Below, piece after piece: positions 1-6,723 of a stretch of 7,944 nt of DNA. The first letter of the stretch is position 1. Every line of letters begins with the position of its first letter. The stretch lies in contig RFFQ01000088.1 of NCBI GenBank assembly GCA_003697105.1, positions 1 to 7,944 of the forward strand, in the 5' to 3' direction. The translations under genes were made by a program, and so were the position numbers. The DNA comes from Gemmatimonadota bacterium (lineage in GTDB: Bacteria > 4572-55 > J002). The notes beneath the pieces are model-generated. The model searched no databases. It saw nothing but the letters and a program-made list of their open reading frames with translations, and was not told where the DNA came from.

Positions 1-7
1 AATTTTG

Positions 8-49
8 ATGACATAGGGCGTTTCTCCTTTCAAAGAAACAATATGTCAT
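8..49. repeat. Two-tier inverted repeat near the left edge
   Basis: Outer arms ATGACATA (8-15) and TATGTCAT (42-49) are perfect reverse complements. Inside them, GTTTCT (20-25) pairs with AGAAAC (34-39). The tiers are separated by an unequal internal loop (16-19 against 40-41), and the apical loop is 26-33. As RNA this would be a 14-bp interrupted hairpin. There is no T-run directly after it on the + strand and only a weak one on the - strand, so it is not a textbook terminator. It could be a weak terminator or processing site of a gene to the left, or a protein-binding site. The pairing is seen directly; any role is unknown. Confidence 0.45.
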
Positions 50-95
50 AAACAAATTACGAAATGTCAACAGAACCTAGTTGTAAATAAAATAA

Positions 96-266
96 TTAAA
101 CTGTTTTAGTCAGTCAACCAGCCGTAACCGTTTAAAACGGTTTGAAAAGACCTTCAAGCATGTGTTTCCGATCATAGTAACCCACATGATTAGCAGTAAA
201 AGTGTGGCGGATTATGCCGAAGAAAAAGGAATCGCGTTGTATTATTCTTATCAATTCAAGGGTTAA
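96..266 (+). pseudogene. Possible remnant of a gene (C-terminal tail, no start codon)
   Basis: The frame running from just after the stop at 93-95 to the TAA at 264-266 is open for 56 codons and reads like real protein. It has a basic, Arg/Lys-rich stretch (about 120-158), a hydrophobic strand VFPIIVTH (162-185), then a helix and strand ending [17 protein letters not shown]. The order strand-helix-strand, with a 'helix, Gly-Ile, strand' ending, resembles the C-terminus of many PD-(D/E)XK-nuclease-like hypothetical proteins; that comparison is from memory. The only ATG in frame is at 186, too late for a domain, and no ribosome binding site precedes it. Upstream the frame is closed by stops at 78-80, 84-86 and 93-95, so an intact gene is not possible here. 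The alternative is that the protein-like look is chance in a 298-base leader region. Confidence 0.38.
126..142. repeat. 17-bp palindrome upstream of gap
   Basis: AACCGTTT-A-AAACGGTT is a perfect inverted repeat of two 8-base arms around one base, 156 bases before the gap start. The size and symmetry suit an operator for a dimeric regulator. However, it lies inside the protein-like frame at 96-266, where the same bases encode Asn-Arg-Leu-Lys-Arg-Phe, so the symmetry may be incidental. I could not place a convincing promoter around it. Confidence 0.35.
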
Positions 267-287
267 CTTTTCATCATTCTATATATC

Positions 288-293
288 AGGAGG
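288..293 (+). promoter_or_regulatory. Ribosome binding site of gap
   Basis: AGGAGG, five bases before the ATG at 299. It is a full match to the Shine-Dalgarno core and fixes the start of gap. No good -35/-10 pair could be found in 200-287, so the gap promoter is left unannotated. Confidence 0.85.
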
Positions 294-298
294 TTTGT

Positions 299-1306
299 AT
301 GGGTATCAAAGTTGCCATTAATGGCTTTGGTCGTATCGGACGTTTAGCCTTTCGGGCGGCATTAACACGAGATAATATTGATATTGTCGCCGTCAACGAT
401 TTAACCGACGCAAAAACACTGGCATATTTACTGAAATATGACAGCGTGCACGGTGTACTGGATCAAGATATTACGGTCGAGGGAAATGACATTATTTGCG
501 GCGATAAGCGGTTCACCGTTTTTGCAGAACGCGATCCCAAAGATCTTAAATGGGGGGACTTAGGGGTTGATATTGTACTGGAATCTACCGGTATTTTCCG
601 CAGTAAAGAAAAAGCTCAACCCCACCTCGATGCAGGCGCCAAGAAAGTAATCATCAGCGCACCGGGAAAAGGCGAAGTGGACGCCACGTTTGTACTAGGT
701 GTGAATGATAATGACTACGACCCGGCAAAACATCATATTGTATCCAACGCCAGTTGCACCACCAACTGCTTGGCACCTGTAGCAAAAGTTTTACATGATA
801 ATTTCACGATTAAACGCGGTCTGATGACAACGATCCACAGCTATACCAACGACCAACGCATCCTTGACCTGCCCCACAGCGATCTCCGTCGGGCTCGTGC
901 CGCGGCAATGTCAATGATTCCTACTACCACAGGCGCCGCAAAAGCAATCGGCTTGGTTATTCCAGAGCTGAAGGGTAAACTGGACGGGTTAGCGATTCGA
1001 GTACCCACACCGGATGTATCACTGGTGGATTTGGTTTGCGAAGTCGAAAAGAAAACCACCGCCGAGGCGATCAATGCAAAAATGAAAGAAGCGGCAGAAG
1101 GTGCTATGAAAGGTATCCTCAAGTATGAAACCGATCCAACCGTCAGTACCGATTATATCGGTTCTACCTTTTCCAGCGTATTGGATGCGGAAAATACAGC
1201 GGTTATGGACGGTAATTTCGTCAAGGTCATGTCGTGGTACGACAATGAAAACGGCTACGCCACCCGATGCGTTGATCTGATGGAAATTATGGGTAAGTCC
1301 CTGTAA
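299..1306 (+). CDS. gap: Glyceraldehyde-3-phosphate dehydrogenase, NAD-type
   Basis: A cytosolic glycolytic/gluconeogenic enzyme that converts glyceraldehyde 3-phosphate, NAD and phosphate to 1,3-bisphosphoglycerate. The 335 residues are the normal full length. The Rossmann fingerprint NGFGRIGR is at residues 8-15. The active-site motif SNASCTTNC places the nucleophile at Cys153, and His180 is the partner that activates it. The C-terminal signature SWYDNENGY is at 312-320. The cofactor loop reads VNDLTD (32-37). An Asp followed by Leu at this point is usual in NAD-dependent glycolytic enzymes, unlike the NADP-accepting photosynthetic forms, so NAD use is inferred. The start is set by AGGAGG five bases upstream. 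The next gene is 55 bases downstream without a terminator between, so the two probably share a transcript that ends at 1640-1680. pgk, the next enzyme in the pathway, lies beyond that terminator. Confidence 0.98.
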   Translation: MGIKVAINGFGRIGRLAFRAALTRDNIDIVAVNDLTDAKTLAYLLKYDSVHGVLDQDITVEGNDIICGDKRFTVFAERDPKDLKWGDLGVDIVLESTGIFRSKEKAQPHLDAGAKKVIISAPGKGEVDATFVLGVNDNDYDPAKHHIVSNASCTTNCLAPVAKVLHDNFTIKRGLMTTIHSYTNDQRILDLPHSDLRRARAAAMSMIPTTTGAAKAIGLVIPELKGKLDGLAIRVPTPDVSLVDLVCEVEKKTTAEAINAKMKEAAEGAMKGILKYETDPTVSTDYIGSTFSSVLDAENTAVMDGNFVKVMSWYDNENGYATRCVDLMEIMGKSL

Positions 1307-1361
1307 TAAAACGCATTCTGGAGTACCTGTTCACCTAAAAAATCAAAAAGGAGGTAATAGT

Positions 1362-1610
1362 ATGGGTCTCATTTCATGGATTGTCTTTGGACTAATTGCC
1401 GGTGCGTTAGCCAAATGGATTATGCCCGGCAAAGACCCCGGGGGTATCTTCATCACCATCGGCATCGGAATTGTCGGGGCAATTATCGGCGGTTTCATTG
1501 GCTCATTTCTGGGATTAGGGGGTGTAACAGGCTTCAACCTCAAAAGCTTTTTTATCGCGGTGGGCGGTGCACTCATCCTATTGTATGCCTACCGGCAATT
1601 CAAAAAATAA
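1362..1610 (+). CDS. GlsB/YeaQ/YmgE-family small membrane protein
   Basis: An 82-residue, Gly- and Ile-rich protein of the transglycosylase-associated/GlsB family (Pfam Transgly_assoc). The family's exact activity is not established; members are often stress-induced inner-membrane proteins. Three membrane segments can be seen at about residues 3-20, 28-51 and 61-77. Typical family features are the start MGLISWIVFGLIAGALAKWI, the short polar loop MPGKDPGG (21-28), and Gly-rich helix packing (GIVGAIIGGFIGSFLG). The C-terminus is basic (YRQFKK). The start has a very strong ribosome binding site, AAGGAGGT at 1348-1355, six bases from the ATG. It lies 55 bases after gap and just before a strong terminator, so it is probably the last gene of a gap transcript. 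A stress role for this copy is inferred only from the family. Confidence 0.9.
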   Translation: MGLISWIVFGLIAGALAKWIMPGKDPGGIFITIGIGIVGAIIGGFIGSFLGLGGVTGFNLKSFFIAVGGALILLYAYRQFKK

Positions 1611-1639
1611 CAAGCAGTTACACCGGTTTTAATACAACA

Positions 1640-1680
1640 GCCTCTGCCGGAAAGTAAATATTTTCGGCGGGGGCTTTTTT
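1640..1680 (+). terminator. Strong intrinsic terminator after the GlsB-family gene
   Basis: The left arm GCCTCTGCCGGAAA (1640-1653) pairs along all 14 positions with the right arm TTTTCGGCGGGGGC (1661-1674), counting three G-U pairs. The loop is seven bases (1654-1660), and a run of six T (1675-1680) follows at once. This is a textbook Rho-independent terminator. It lies 30 bases after the stop of the small membrane protein and separates the gap unit from pgk. Confidence 0.93.
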
Positions 1681-1704
1681 CATTCTTGATTTATAACCTC
1701 GGGT

Positions 1705-1732
1705 TTGTTATTCTATGACCCCCCGATATTAT
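1705..1732 (+). promoter_or_regulatory. Candidate sigma-70-type promoter of pgk
   Basis: TTGTTA (1705-1710) and TATTAT (1727-1732) are separated by 16 bases. They lie just after the terminator and would give a leader of about 33 bases before pgk. The -10 box matches TATAAT at five of six positions. An overlapping alternative is TTGATT (1686-1691) with TATTCT (1709-1714) at 17 bases. A promoter is expected here because the terminator isolates pgk from gap, but which pair is used cannot be decided by eye. Confidence 0.4.
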
Positions 1733-1771
1733 ACCTTCGCGTATTTCCTTATATAATTAGGAGTCTTAATA

Positions 1772-2977
1772 ATGAATAAATTAAAAATAGATCAGCTAAA
1801 CGTTACCGGACAACGCGTACTAATGCGGGTGGATTTTAACGTGCCGCTGGATGAACACCAGCGCATAACCGATGACACCCGGATTCAGGCGGCATTACCC
1901 TCAATTAATTATGTGCTAGAGAATGGCGGACGGCTAATTTTAATGTCCCATCTAGGACGTCCTAAAGGCGTTGACCCCAAATTCAGCCTCAAACCGGTAG
2001 CCGATCGATTGAGTGAATTGCTTGGAAAACCGGTCAAACTTGCCCCCGGTTGTGTCGGTGCAGAAGTTACGCAGATGGTAGCAAATATGCAAAATGGCGA
2101 TTGTCTGGTGCTGGAAAACACCCGATTTTATCCCGAAGAAAAGAAGAATGACCCCAATTTTGCCGCAGAACTCGCCAAACTAGGCGATCTTTACGTCAAT
2201 GACGCCTTCGGTTCTGCTCACCGCGCCCATGCCAGTACAGAAGGCGTTTGCAAGCATTTTAATCAATGTGCCGCCGGATTTTTGATGCAAAAGGAAATTG
2301 ACTATCTGGGCAATGCCATCAACAACCCACAGCGTCCCTTTGTGGCAATTTTGGGCGGTGCGAAAGTTTCCGGCAAGATCGATGTCATTGAAAACCTATT
2401 GGGCAAGGTGGATACCCTTTTGATTGGCGGTGGCATGGCATACACCTTTTTCAAAGCTCAGGGCTGGGAAATCGGTGATTCCTTGCTGGAAGAAGACCGA
2501 ATAGACGTGGCAAAAACAACACTCCAAAACGCAAAACACGCCGGTATTGATTTCCAATTACCCGTTGATTGTGTGATTGCTGATAAGTTTGATAATAACG
2601 CCACCCGGAAAACGGTCTCCGTGCAAGAAATACCAGCAGGTTGGCAAGGGTTGGATATTGGTCCAGAAACCATCCGTAGATTCAAAACCGTTATTTCTAA
2701 AGCAAAAACCATCGTCTGGAATGGACCCATGGGCGTGTTCGAGATGCCCAATTTTGCAACCGGTACGATTGCCATCGCCGAAGCACTGGCGGCCGCTACC
2801 GCCAACGGCGCCACAACAATTATTGGTGGTGGTGATTCTGCCGCCGCCGTGACCCAAGCCGGTTTGGCAGATAAAATGAGCCACATTTCCACAGGTGGTG
2901 GGGCATCGCTGGAAATGATGGAAGGCAAAATTTTACCGGGACTCGCTGCCTTGACCGACGTCGGCGAATCAGTTTAA
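1772..2977 (+). CDS. pgk: Phosphoglycerate kinase
   Basis: A cytosolic kinase that transfers phosphate from 1,3-bisphosphoglycerate to ADP, giving ATP and 3-phosphoglycerate; it works directly after GAPDH in glycolysis. The 401 residues are the usual bacterial length and show the two-domain layout. The N-terminal substrate domain has RVDFNVP (19-25), SHLGRP (59-64), ENTRF (115-119) and the basic [11 protein letters not shown] segment (143-153). The C-terminal nucleotide domain has [10 protein letters not shown] (194-203), WNGPMGVFE (316-324), GGGDSAAA (352-359) and STGGGASLE (373-381). No key motif is missing. The ATG has AGGAG at 1759-1763, eight bases upstream. The gene follows a strong terminator and a candidate promoter, so it appears to start its own transcript. 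No clear terminator is visible in the 126 bases after its stop, so read-through into the glycosylase gene is possible. Confidence 0.99.
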   Translation: MNKLKIDQLNVTGQRVLMRVDFNVPLDEHQRITDDTRIQAALPSINYVLENGGRLILMSHLGRPKGVDPKFSLKPVADRLSELLGKPVKLAPGCVGAEVTQMVANMQNGDCLVLENTRFYPEEKKNDPNFAAELAKLGDLYVNDAFGSAHRAHASTEGVCKHFNQCAAGFLMQKEIDYLGNAINNPQRPFVAILGGAKVSGKIDVIENLLGKVDTLLIGGGMAYTFFKAQGWEIGDSLLEEDRIDVAKTTLQNAKHAGIDFQLPVDCVIADKFDNNATRKTVSVQEIPAGWQGLDIGPETIRRFKTVISKAKTIVWNGPMGVFEMPNFATGTIAIAEALAAATANGATTIIGGGDSAAAVTQAGLADKMSHISTGGGASLEMMEGKILPGLAALTDVGESV

Positions 2978-3103
2978 CAAACCCCCCTTCATCATGGCAA
3001 CTTAGAAAAAACGTATGGGCGATTTCGTACCCACCAAGATCATTAAGCAATAGTTCTTACACTCCTCGCGGGTGCATCCCAGAAAAAAATTTGGCTAAAC
3101 CTT

Positions 3104-4096
3104 ATGTCTGACCTCCGCACCGAATATGCCGAAATCCTACGGTTAACCAAACAATATGTCCAGCAAATGCAGGAATTGGGTGAATGTGAAGTTTCCCTAG
3201 CCACCGGTTTGGAAGCATTATTCCCAGAGACACCGTTGAAATCTACGGAACCCCTCCCCGTAGAAAAGCAACGTCCGGCATCCGTGTCAAAAATACCCCG
3301 TCCACCCAAAACCGGCACCCCTCACCCATCGCGGGTAACATCCTCCCAACCGGAGGGAAGCACACAAATCCCGCGGTTGCCAGCGGCGGATCAGCAGGCA
3401 ATTGATGCGCTCACGTGGGACCAACGTGTCAAAGCGGCACATAATTTGTACCAACAGGTTTACCGGCAGCAACTGTACCATGATGCCGATTCGCTATTTT
3501 TGCAGACATCTCCAACTTCGGGTACGGGTGAAAATCCAATCCGGTCTTTAGAAATGCTTCATGTGGCATTTCACCAATGCCAACGGTGTTCATTAGGCAA
3601 GACACGAACAAATTTCGTCTTCGGAGTCGGCAACCCTCACGCCGATTTGGTCTTTTGTGGGGAAGCACCCGGCGAACAGGAAGACCTGAAAGGCGAACCA
3701 TTTGTCGGTCGTGCCGGGCAATTATTGGATAAAATTTTAGCGGCAATTCACCTCCACCGTAACGATGTGTATATTTTAAATGTATTGAAATGCCGTCCTC
3801 CGGGGAACCGTGACCCCCTCCCGGAAGAACGCGAAGCCTGTCGCCCACTTTTAGAGGCCCAACTCGCCTTGATAAAACCCAAAGTCATTTGCGCGTTGGG
3901 TCGGCAAGCCGCCCAAGCGTTGCTCAAAACCAACCAGTCACTTGGAAAATTACGAGGGCAATTTCATGATTTTAATGGAATCCCTTTGATGGTAACGTAC
4001 CATCCTGCGGCACTGTTACGCAACCCACATTGGAAACGCCCCACATGGGACGATATGCAAATGTTAAGAGACTACTACCACCAGCTTAACCCTTAG
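3104..4096 (+). CDS. udg: Family-4 uracil-DNA glycosylase with a long N-terminal extension
   Basis: This enzyme removes uracil from DNA, starting base excision repair of deaminated cytosine. The catalytic domain occupies about residues 150-330. It has the active-site motif GEAPGEQED (186-194), the FVGRAGQLLD segment (200-209), NVLKCRPPGNRDP (226-238) and the C-terminal motif HPAALLRNP (300-308). Four cysteines, C159 and C162 (CQRC), C230 and C246, fit the 4Fe-4S cluster ligands of family 4. The first 35 residues form a probable helix (YVQQMQELGECEVSL), a kind of N-terminal piece seen in many long family-4 enzymes. Residues 40-95 are a Pro/Ser/Thr-rich linker, probably disordered. At 330 residues it is longer than compact members of about 200. 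The ATG is the first possible start in frame: a stop lies at 3044-3046 with no ATG, GTG or TTG between. It has no recognisable ribosome binding site. dnaB follows after 13 bases. Confidence 0.95.
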   Translation: MSDLRTEYAEILRLTKQYVQQMQELGECEVSLATGLEALFPETPLKSTEPLPVEKQRPASVSKIPRPPKTGTPHPSRVTSSQPEGSTQIPRLPAADQQAIDALTWDQRVKAAHNLYQQVYRQQLYHDADSLFLQTSPTSGTGENPIRSLEMLHVAFHQCQRCSLGKTRTNFVFGVGNPHADLVFCGEAPGEQEDLKGEPFVGRAGQLLDKILAAIHLHRNDVYILNVLKCRPPGNRDPLPEEREACRPLLEAQLALIKPKVICALGRQAAQALLKTNQSLGKLRGQFHDFNGIPLMVTYHPAALLRNPHWKRPTWDDMQMLRDYYHQLNP

Positions 4097-4109
4097 AATA
4101 GAGTGTCTT

Positions 4110-5570
4110 ATGATCGCTACGGAGAATAAAATCCCTGAATTTACGCAATATGACAGCGACCCCAATGCCTTGGTAGGTAGCAACGGGCGCGTCCCACCCT
4201 ACTCTCTCGAAGCAGAAATGAGTGTTCTGGGAGCCATGTTGATGGATAGCGAAGCGATCGCCAAAGCGATTGAGACGCTAGATGATTCATTTTTTTACAA
4301 ACCGGCACATCGCAAAATTTTTCAGGCAATCGTCTCCCTCTATGAACGTAATGAAGAAGCGGACTTGATTACGGTTGGCAATGCCCTCCGCCAAGCAAAA
4401 CAGTTTGAAAATGTCGGGGGGGCGGTCTATCTGGCAAATCTGATGGACTATGCCGTCACGCCGGCAAATATCAGCTATCACGCTAATATCGTCCATGAAA
4501 AGGGCATCTTGCGAAAGTTGATTCACGCCTCGACGGATATTATCACAGCGGCTTACGAAGATAGTGGGGATGTACAAGAGTTACTTGATGTCGCAGAGCA
4601 ATCGATTTTTAATATTGCCAGCAACCGGGTCAAAAAAGGATTTATTGGCATCTCCGATATGCTAATGCAATCCTTTGAGGAGTTAGAGGAACTCGCCCGG
4701 GCACGGAAAGTCATCACCGGAGAAGCCACCGGTTTCACCGATCTAGACCGGATGACCACCGGGTTTCATCCCGGAGATTTGATCATTATTGCGGGGCGCC
4801 CTTCCATGGGAAAAACCAGTTTTGCGTTGGATATCGCCCGTTATGTGGCAATTGAAAATAAAGTACCGGTGGGATTTTTCAGTCTGGAAATGTCTAAGGA
4901 ACAGCTTGTCCGGCGGATGCTTTGCGCCGAAGCACGAATTAATTTGTATTCACTGATCAGCGGGCAAATTGGCTCCGAAGGCTGGAACCGGTTGAGTCGT
5001 GCCGCCGCCGTACTGCAACAATCGCAGATTTTTATCGATGACACGGCAACCACAACCGTCTTAGAAATGCGAGCGAAAGCACGCCGGTTACAAGCGGAAC
5101 ATGGTAAACTTGGACTGATCATCGTCGATTATTTACAGTTGGCACATTCGCATGTCCGTTCAGAGAGCCGGGTACAGGAAGTTTCAACCATCTCGCGAGG
5201 TCTCAAAGCCCTCGCAAAAGAGCTTAATTGCCCGGTGGTGGCGCTTTCCCAGTTAAGCCGGGCTGTAGAAGCTCGCGGCGGCGACAAACGCCCGCAGTTG
5301 GCTGATTTACGGGATTCGGGGTCAATTGAACAAGATGCCGATCTGGTCATGTTCGTTTACCGTGAAGAACGCTATAACCCCGATACCCCCAACAAAGGCA
5401 TTGCGGAAATTATCATTGGGAAACAACGTAACGGACCCATCGGCACCATCGAACTGGCATTTCACGGTGATTATACCCGTTTTGATAACCTGATGCGGGA
5501 AAATACCCCATTTGAAGGTTCAACGGCGCATTCGGATCGACCCCACGCCGATGGAAGCTTACCTTGGTAA
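4110..5570 (+). CDS. dnaB: Replicative DNA helicase DnaB
   Basis: A ring-shaped hexameric helicase that unwinds DNA ahead of the replication fork, moving 5' to 3' on the lagging-strand template and recruiting primase. The 486 residues are full length. The N-terminal DnaB domain begins about residue 29 (PPYSLEAEMSVLGAML) and runs to about 130. The linker helix follows at about 180-200, then the RecA-like ATPase domain. Walker A is GRPSMGKTSF (229-238) and Walker B is LIIVDYLQL (336-344). The arginine-finger and DNA-contact region includes LRDSGSIEQDADLVMFVYRE (400-419), and GKQRNGP is at 437-443. There is no intein, although the Walker A site is a frequent intein position in this family. The ATG has only a weak GAG (4101-4103) upstream, so translation may depend on coupling to the glycosylase gene 13 bases before it. 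No terminator separates it from rnpB. Confidence 0.98.
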   Translation: MIATENKIPEFTQYDSDPNALVGSNGRVPPYSLEAEMSVLGAMLMDSEAIAKAIETLDDSFFYKPAHRKIFQAIVSLYERNEEADLITVGNALRQAKQFENVGGAVYLANLMDYAVTPANISYHANIVHEKGILRKLIHASTDIITAAYEDSGDVQELLDVAEQSIFNIASNRVKKGFIGISDMLMQSFEELEELARARKVITGEATGFTDLDRMTTGFHPGDLIIIAGRPSMGKTSFALDIARYVAIENKVPVGFFSLEMSKEQLVRRMLCAEARINLYSLISGQIGSEGWNRLSRAAAVLQQSQIFIDDTATTTVLEMRAKARRLQAEHGKLGLIIVDYLQLAHSHVRSESRVQEVSTISRGLKALAKELNCPVVALSQLSRAVEARGGDKRPQLADLRDSGSIEQDADLVMFVYREERYNPDTPNKGIAEIIIGKQRNGPIGTIELAFHGDYTRFDNLMRENTPFEGSTAHSDRPHADGSLPW

Positions 5571-5609
5571 ACCGGAAAACCGAAAAGCAAGTGGTGAAAA
5601 AACAAAAAA

Positions 5610-5990
5610 ATCGTCAGATTTCCAGAGAGTCGCTGGTGTGAAACATCACCAGAGGAAAGTCCGAACTCCGCAGGGCACGACGCCGGATAACATCCGGGCA
5701 GGGCGACCTGATAGATAGCGCCACAGAAAGCAAACCGCCGTTGCAATGACAACGGTAAGGGTGAAACGGAGGTGTAAGAGACCCCCAGCAGTTCTGGTAA
5801 CAGGGCTGGCTCGGTAAACCTCGTCGGGAGCAAGACCAAATAGGAAGGTAGCGGTTGCCCGCCGCGCTTGACCTTCGGGTAGGTCGCAAGAGGTGCTTGG
5901 AGACAAGCATCCCAGATAAATGACTCTCCATTTTCATTGACTTAGGTCAATGAAAATTGACAGAATTCGGCTTACCGGAAATCTGACGAT
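5610..5990 (+). ncRNA. rnpB: Ribonuclease P RNA, bacterial type A
   Basis: The catalytic RNA that trims the 5' leader from tRNA precursors, and the main content of the protein-free stretch 5571-6028. P1 closes the molecule: 5610-5623 pairs perfectly with 5977-5990 and can extend two bases at each end. P2 is GAGAGTC (5625-5631) with GACTCTC (5922-5928). P4 is AAG-T-CCGAA (5657-5665) with TTCGGCTT (5966-5973), keeping the bulged U; its AA/TT pairs differ from the GG/CC of the E. coli RNA, a compensatory change. P8 is CCGGAT/ATCCGG (5683-5697). P6 is GGGC (5673-5676) with GCCC (5857-5860) in the loop of a P17-like arm, which marks type A. Conserved blocks include ACAGAAAGCAAACCGCC (5723-5739), GGTAAGGGTGAAA (5754-5766), GAGCAAGACCAAATAGG (5828-5844) and the tRNA-CCA-binding GGT (5878-5880). 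P18 has a GAGA loop. An extra 12-bp hairpin (5930-5957) sits where P19 is known in some lineages. The ends are set by P1 and may be a few bases off. Confidence 0.97.
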
Positions 5991-6028
5991 TTCTATTTTA
6001 CTCTGAAAGGTACTTTGATAGGGTTTCT

Positions 6029-6682
6029 ATGAAAACAAATACTTACACGCTGGGTGAAGAAATCGCTAACAGTATTACTCATGGTATCGGTGTCGCTTTA
6101 AGCATCGCGGGGTTGGTCATCTTGGTAGTATTGGGGGCAAGGTACGGAGATACATGGCAAGTGGTCAGTTTTAGTATTTACGGGAGTACGCTGGTGCTGA
6201 TGTATTTAGCATCAACACTCTACCATAGTCTGCCGCAGCCCAAGGTCAAACGGATATTTAAAGTGATTGACCATTCCGCAATTTATTTATTGATTGCGGG
6301 TACATATACACCGTTTTTGTTAGTGACATTACGGGGCATATGGGGATGGTCACTTTTCGCGGTGATCTGGTCACTTGCAATTTTGGGGATCATCTTCAAA
6401 TGTTTTTTTGTCTTTCGTTTCAAAAAACTATCATTAACGATCTATATCCTGATGGGGTGGATGGCGTTAGTCGCCTTGCATAAAATTATTGAAAGCATTG
6501 GTTGGGGCGGCTTTACATGGCTGGCACTTGGCGGAGTAGCGTACACGCTAGGTGTGATTTTTTACGTTTGGAAAAAATTACCTTACCATCACGCCATCTG
6601 GCATCTGTTTGTGCTGGGGGGAAGTATCTGTCATTTTTTCGCCATTTTGCGATACATCGTTGCTTATACTCCAGCATACTGA
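6029..6682 (+). CDS. trhA: Hemolysin III / TrhA-type PAQR membrane protein
   Basis: A 217-residue inner-membrane protein of the hemolysin III (YqfA/TrhA) branch of the PAQR superfamily. About seven membrane helices are visible, beginning near residues 20, 45, 84, 106, 136, 162 and 191. Family hallmarks are present: Glu11, Asn14 and His18 in the first motif (EEIANSITHG), Ser62 and His66 in ASTLYHS, Asp81-His82 in IDHSAIY, and His188, His192 and His202 near the C-terminus. These histidines and the Asp form the metal-site signature of PAQR proteins. Bacterial members have been linked to membrane fluidity control; the haemolysin name is historical and no toxin role should be assumed. The start has TAGGG (6019-6023) five bases upstream and lies 38 bases after the RNase P RNA. 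The acyl-CoA dehydrogenase gene starts 41 bases downstream, so a shared transcript is possible. The symbol is by family only. Confidence 0.92.
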   Translation: MKTNTYTLGEEIANSITHGIGVALSIAGLVILVVLGARYGDTWQVVSFSIYGSTLVLMYLASTLYHSLPQPKVKRIFKVIDHSAIYLLIAGTYTPFLLVTLRGIWGWSLFAVIWSLAILGIIFKCFFVFRFKKLSLTIYILMGWMALVALHKIIESIGWGGFTWLALGGVAYTLGVIFYVWKKLPYHHAIWHLFVLGGSICHFFAILRYIVAYTPAY

Positions 6683-6709
6683 AATTAGAACTTTTGTCAT
6701 TGATTTTAC

Positions 6710-6714
6710 AGGAG
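6710..6714 (+). promoter_or_regulatory. Ribosome binding site that fixes the acyl-CoA dehydrogenase start
   Basis: AGGAG, nine bases before the ATG at 6724. The reading frame stays open back to an ATG at 6502, inside the preceding gene. This site, together with the family's usual N-terminus (MSLNYDLPEE), shows that 6724 is the real start. Confidence 0.85.
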
Positions 6715-6723
6715 TTTTATCAC

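Noticed and set aside
214-321. A 35-codon ORF (ATG at 214) running into the start of gap in another frame
   Set aside because: It has only a weak GGCGG upstream, and its composition does not look protein-like. The neighbouring frame ending at 264-266 looks more like coding sequence.
1752-1757. Perfect TATAAT just before pgk
   Set aside because: A start about seven bases downstream would fall at the ribosome binding site, and no -35 box lies at the right distance. It is probably AT-rich leader sequence.
2458-2928. A 156-codon open frame antisense to pgk
   Set aside because: It is a codon-usage shadow of pgk: the encoded sequence is low-complexity and there is no independent start signal.
3011-3034. 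Weak hairpin (TGGGCG...CG-TA-CCCA) after pgk as a terminator
   Set aside because: The stem is short and bulged and no T-run follows.
3429-3848. A 139-codon open frame antisense to the glycosylase
   Set aside because: It is a shadow of a confidently identified gene and has no recognisable motif or ribosome binding site.
5471-5937. Open frames on both strands across 5471-5937
   Set aside because: They overlap the well-supported RNase P RNA and the end of dnaB. Structured GC-rich RNA genes often leave such frames.
6502-6723. N-terminal extension of the acyl-CoA dehydrogenase back to an ATG at 6502
   Set aside because: It overlaps the TrhA-like gene, does not resemble the family, and the AGGAG-preceded ATG at 6724 gives the normal length.
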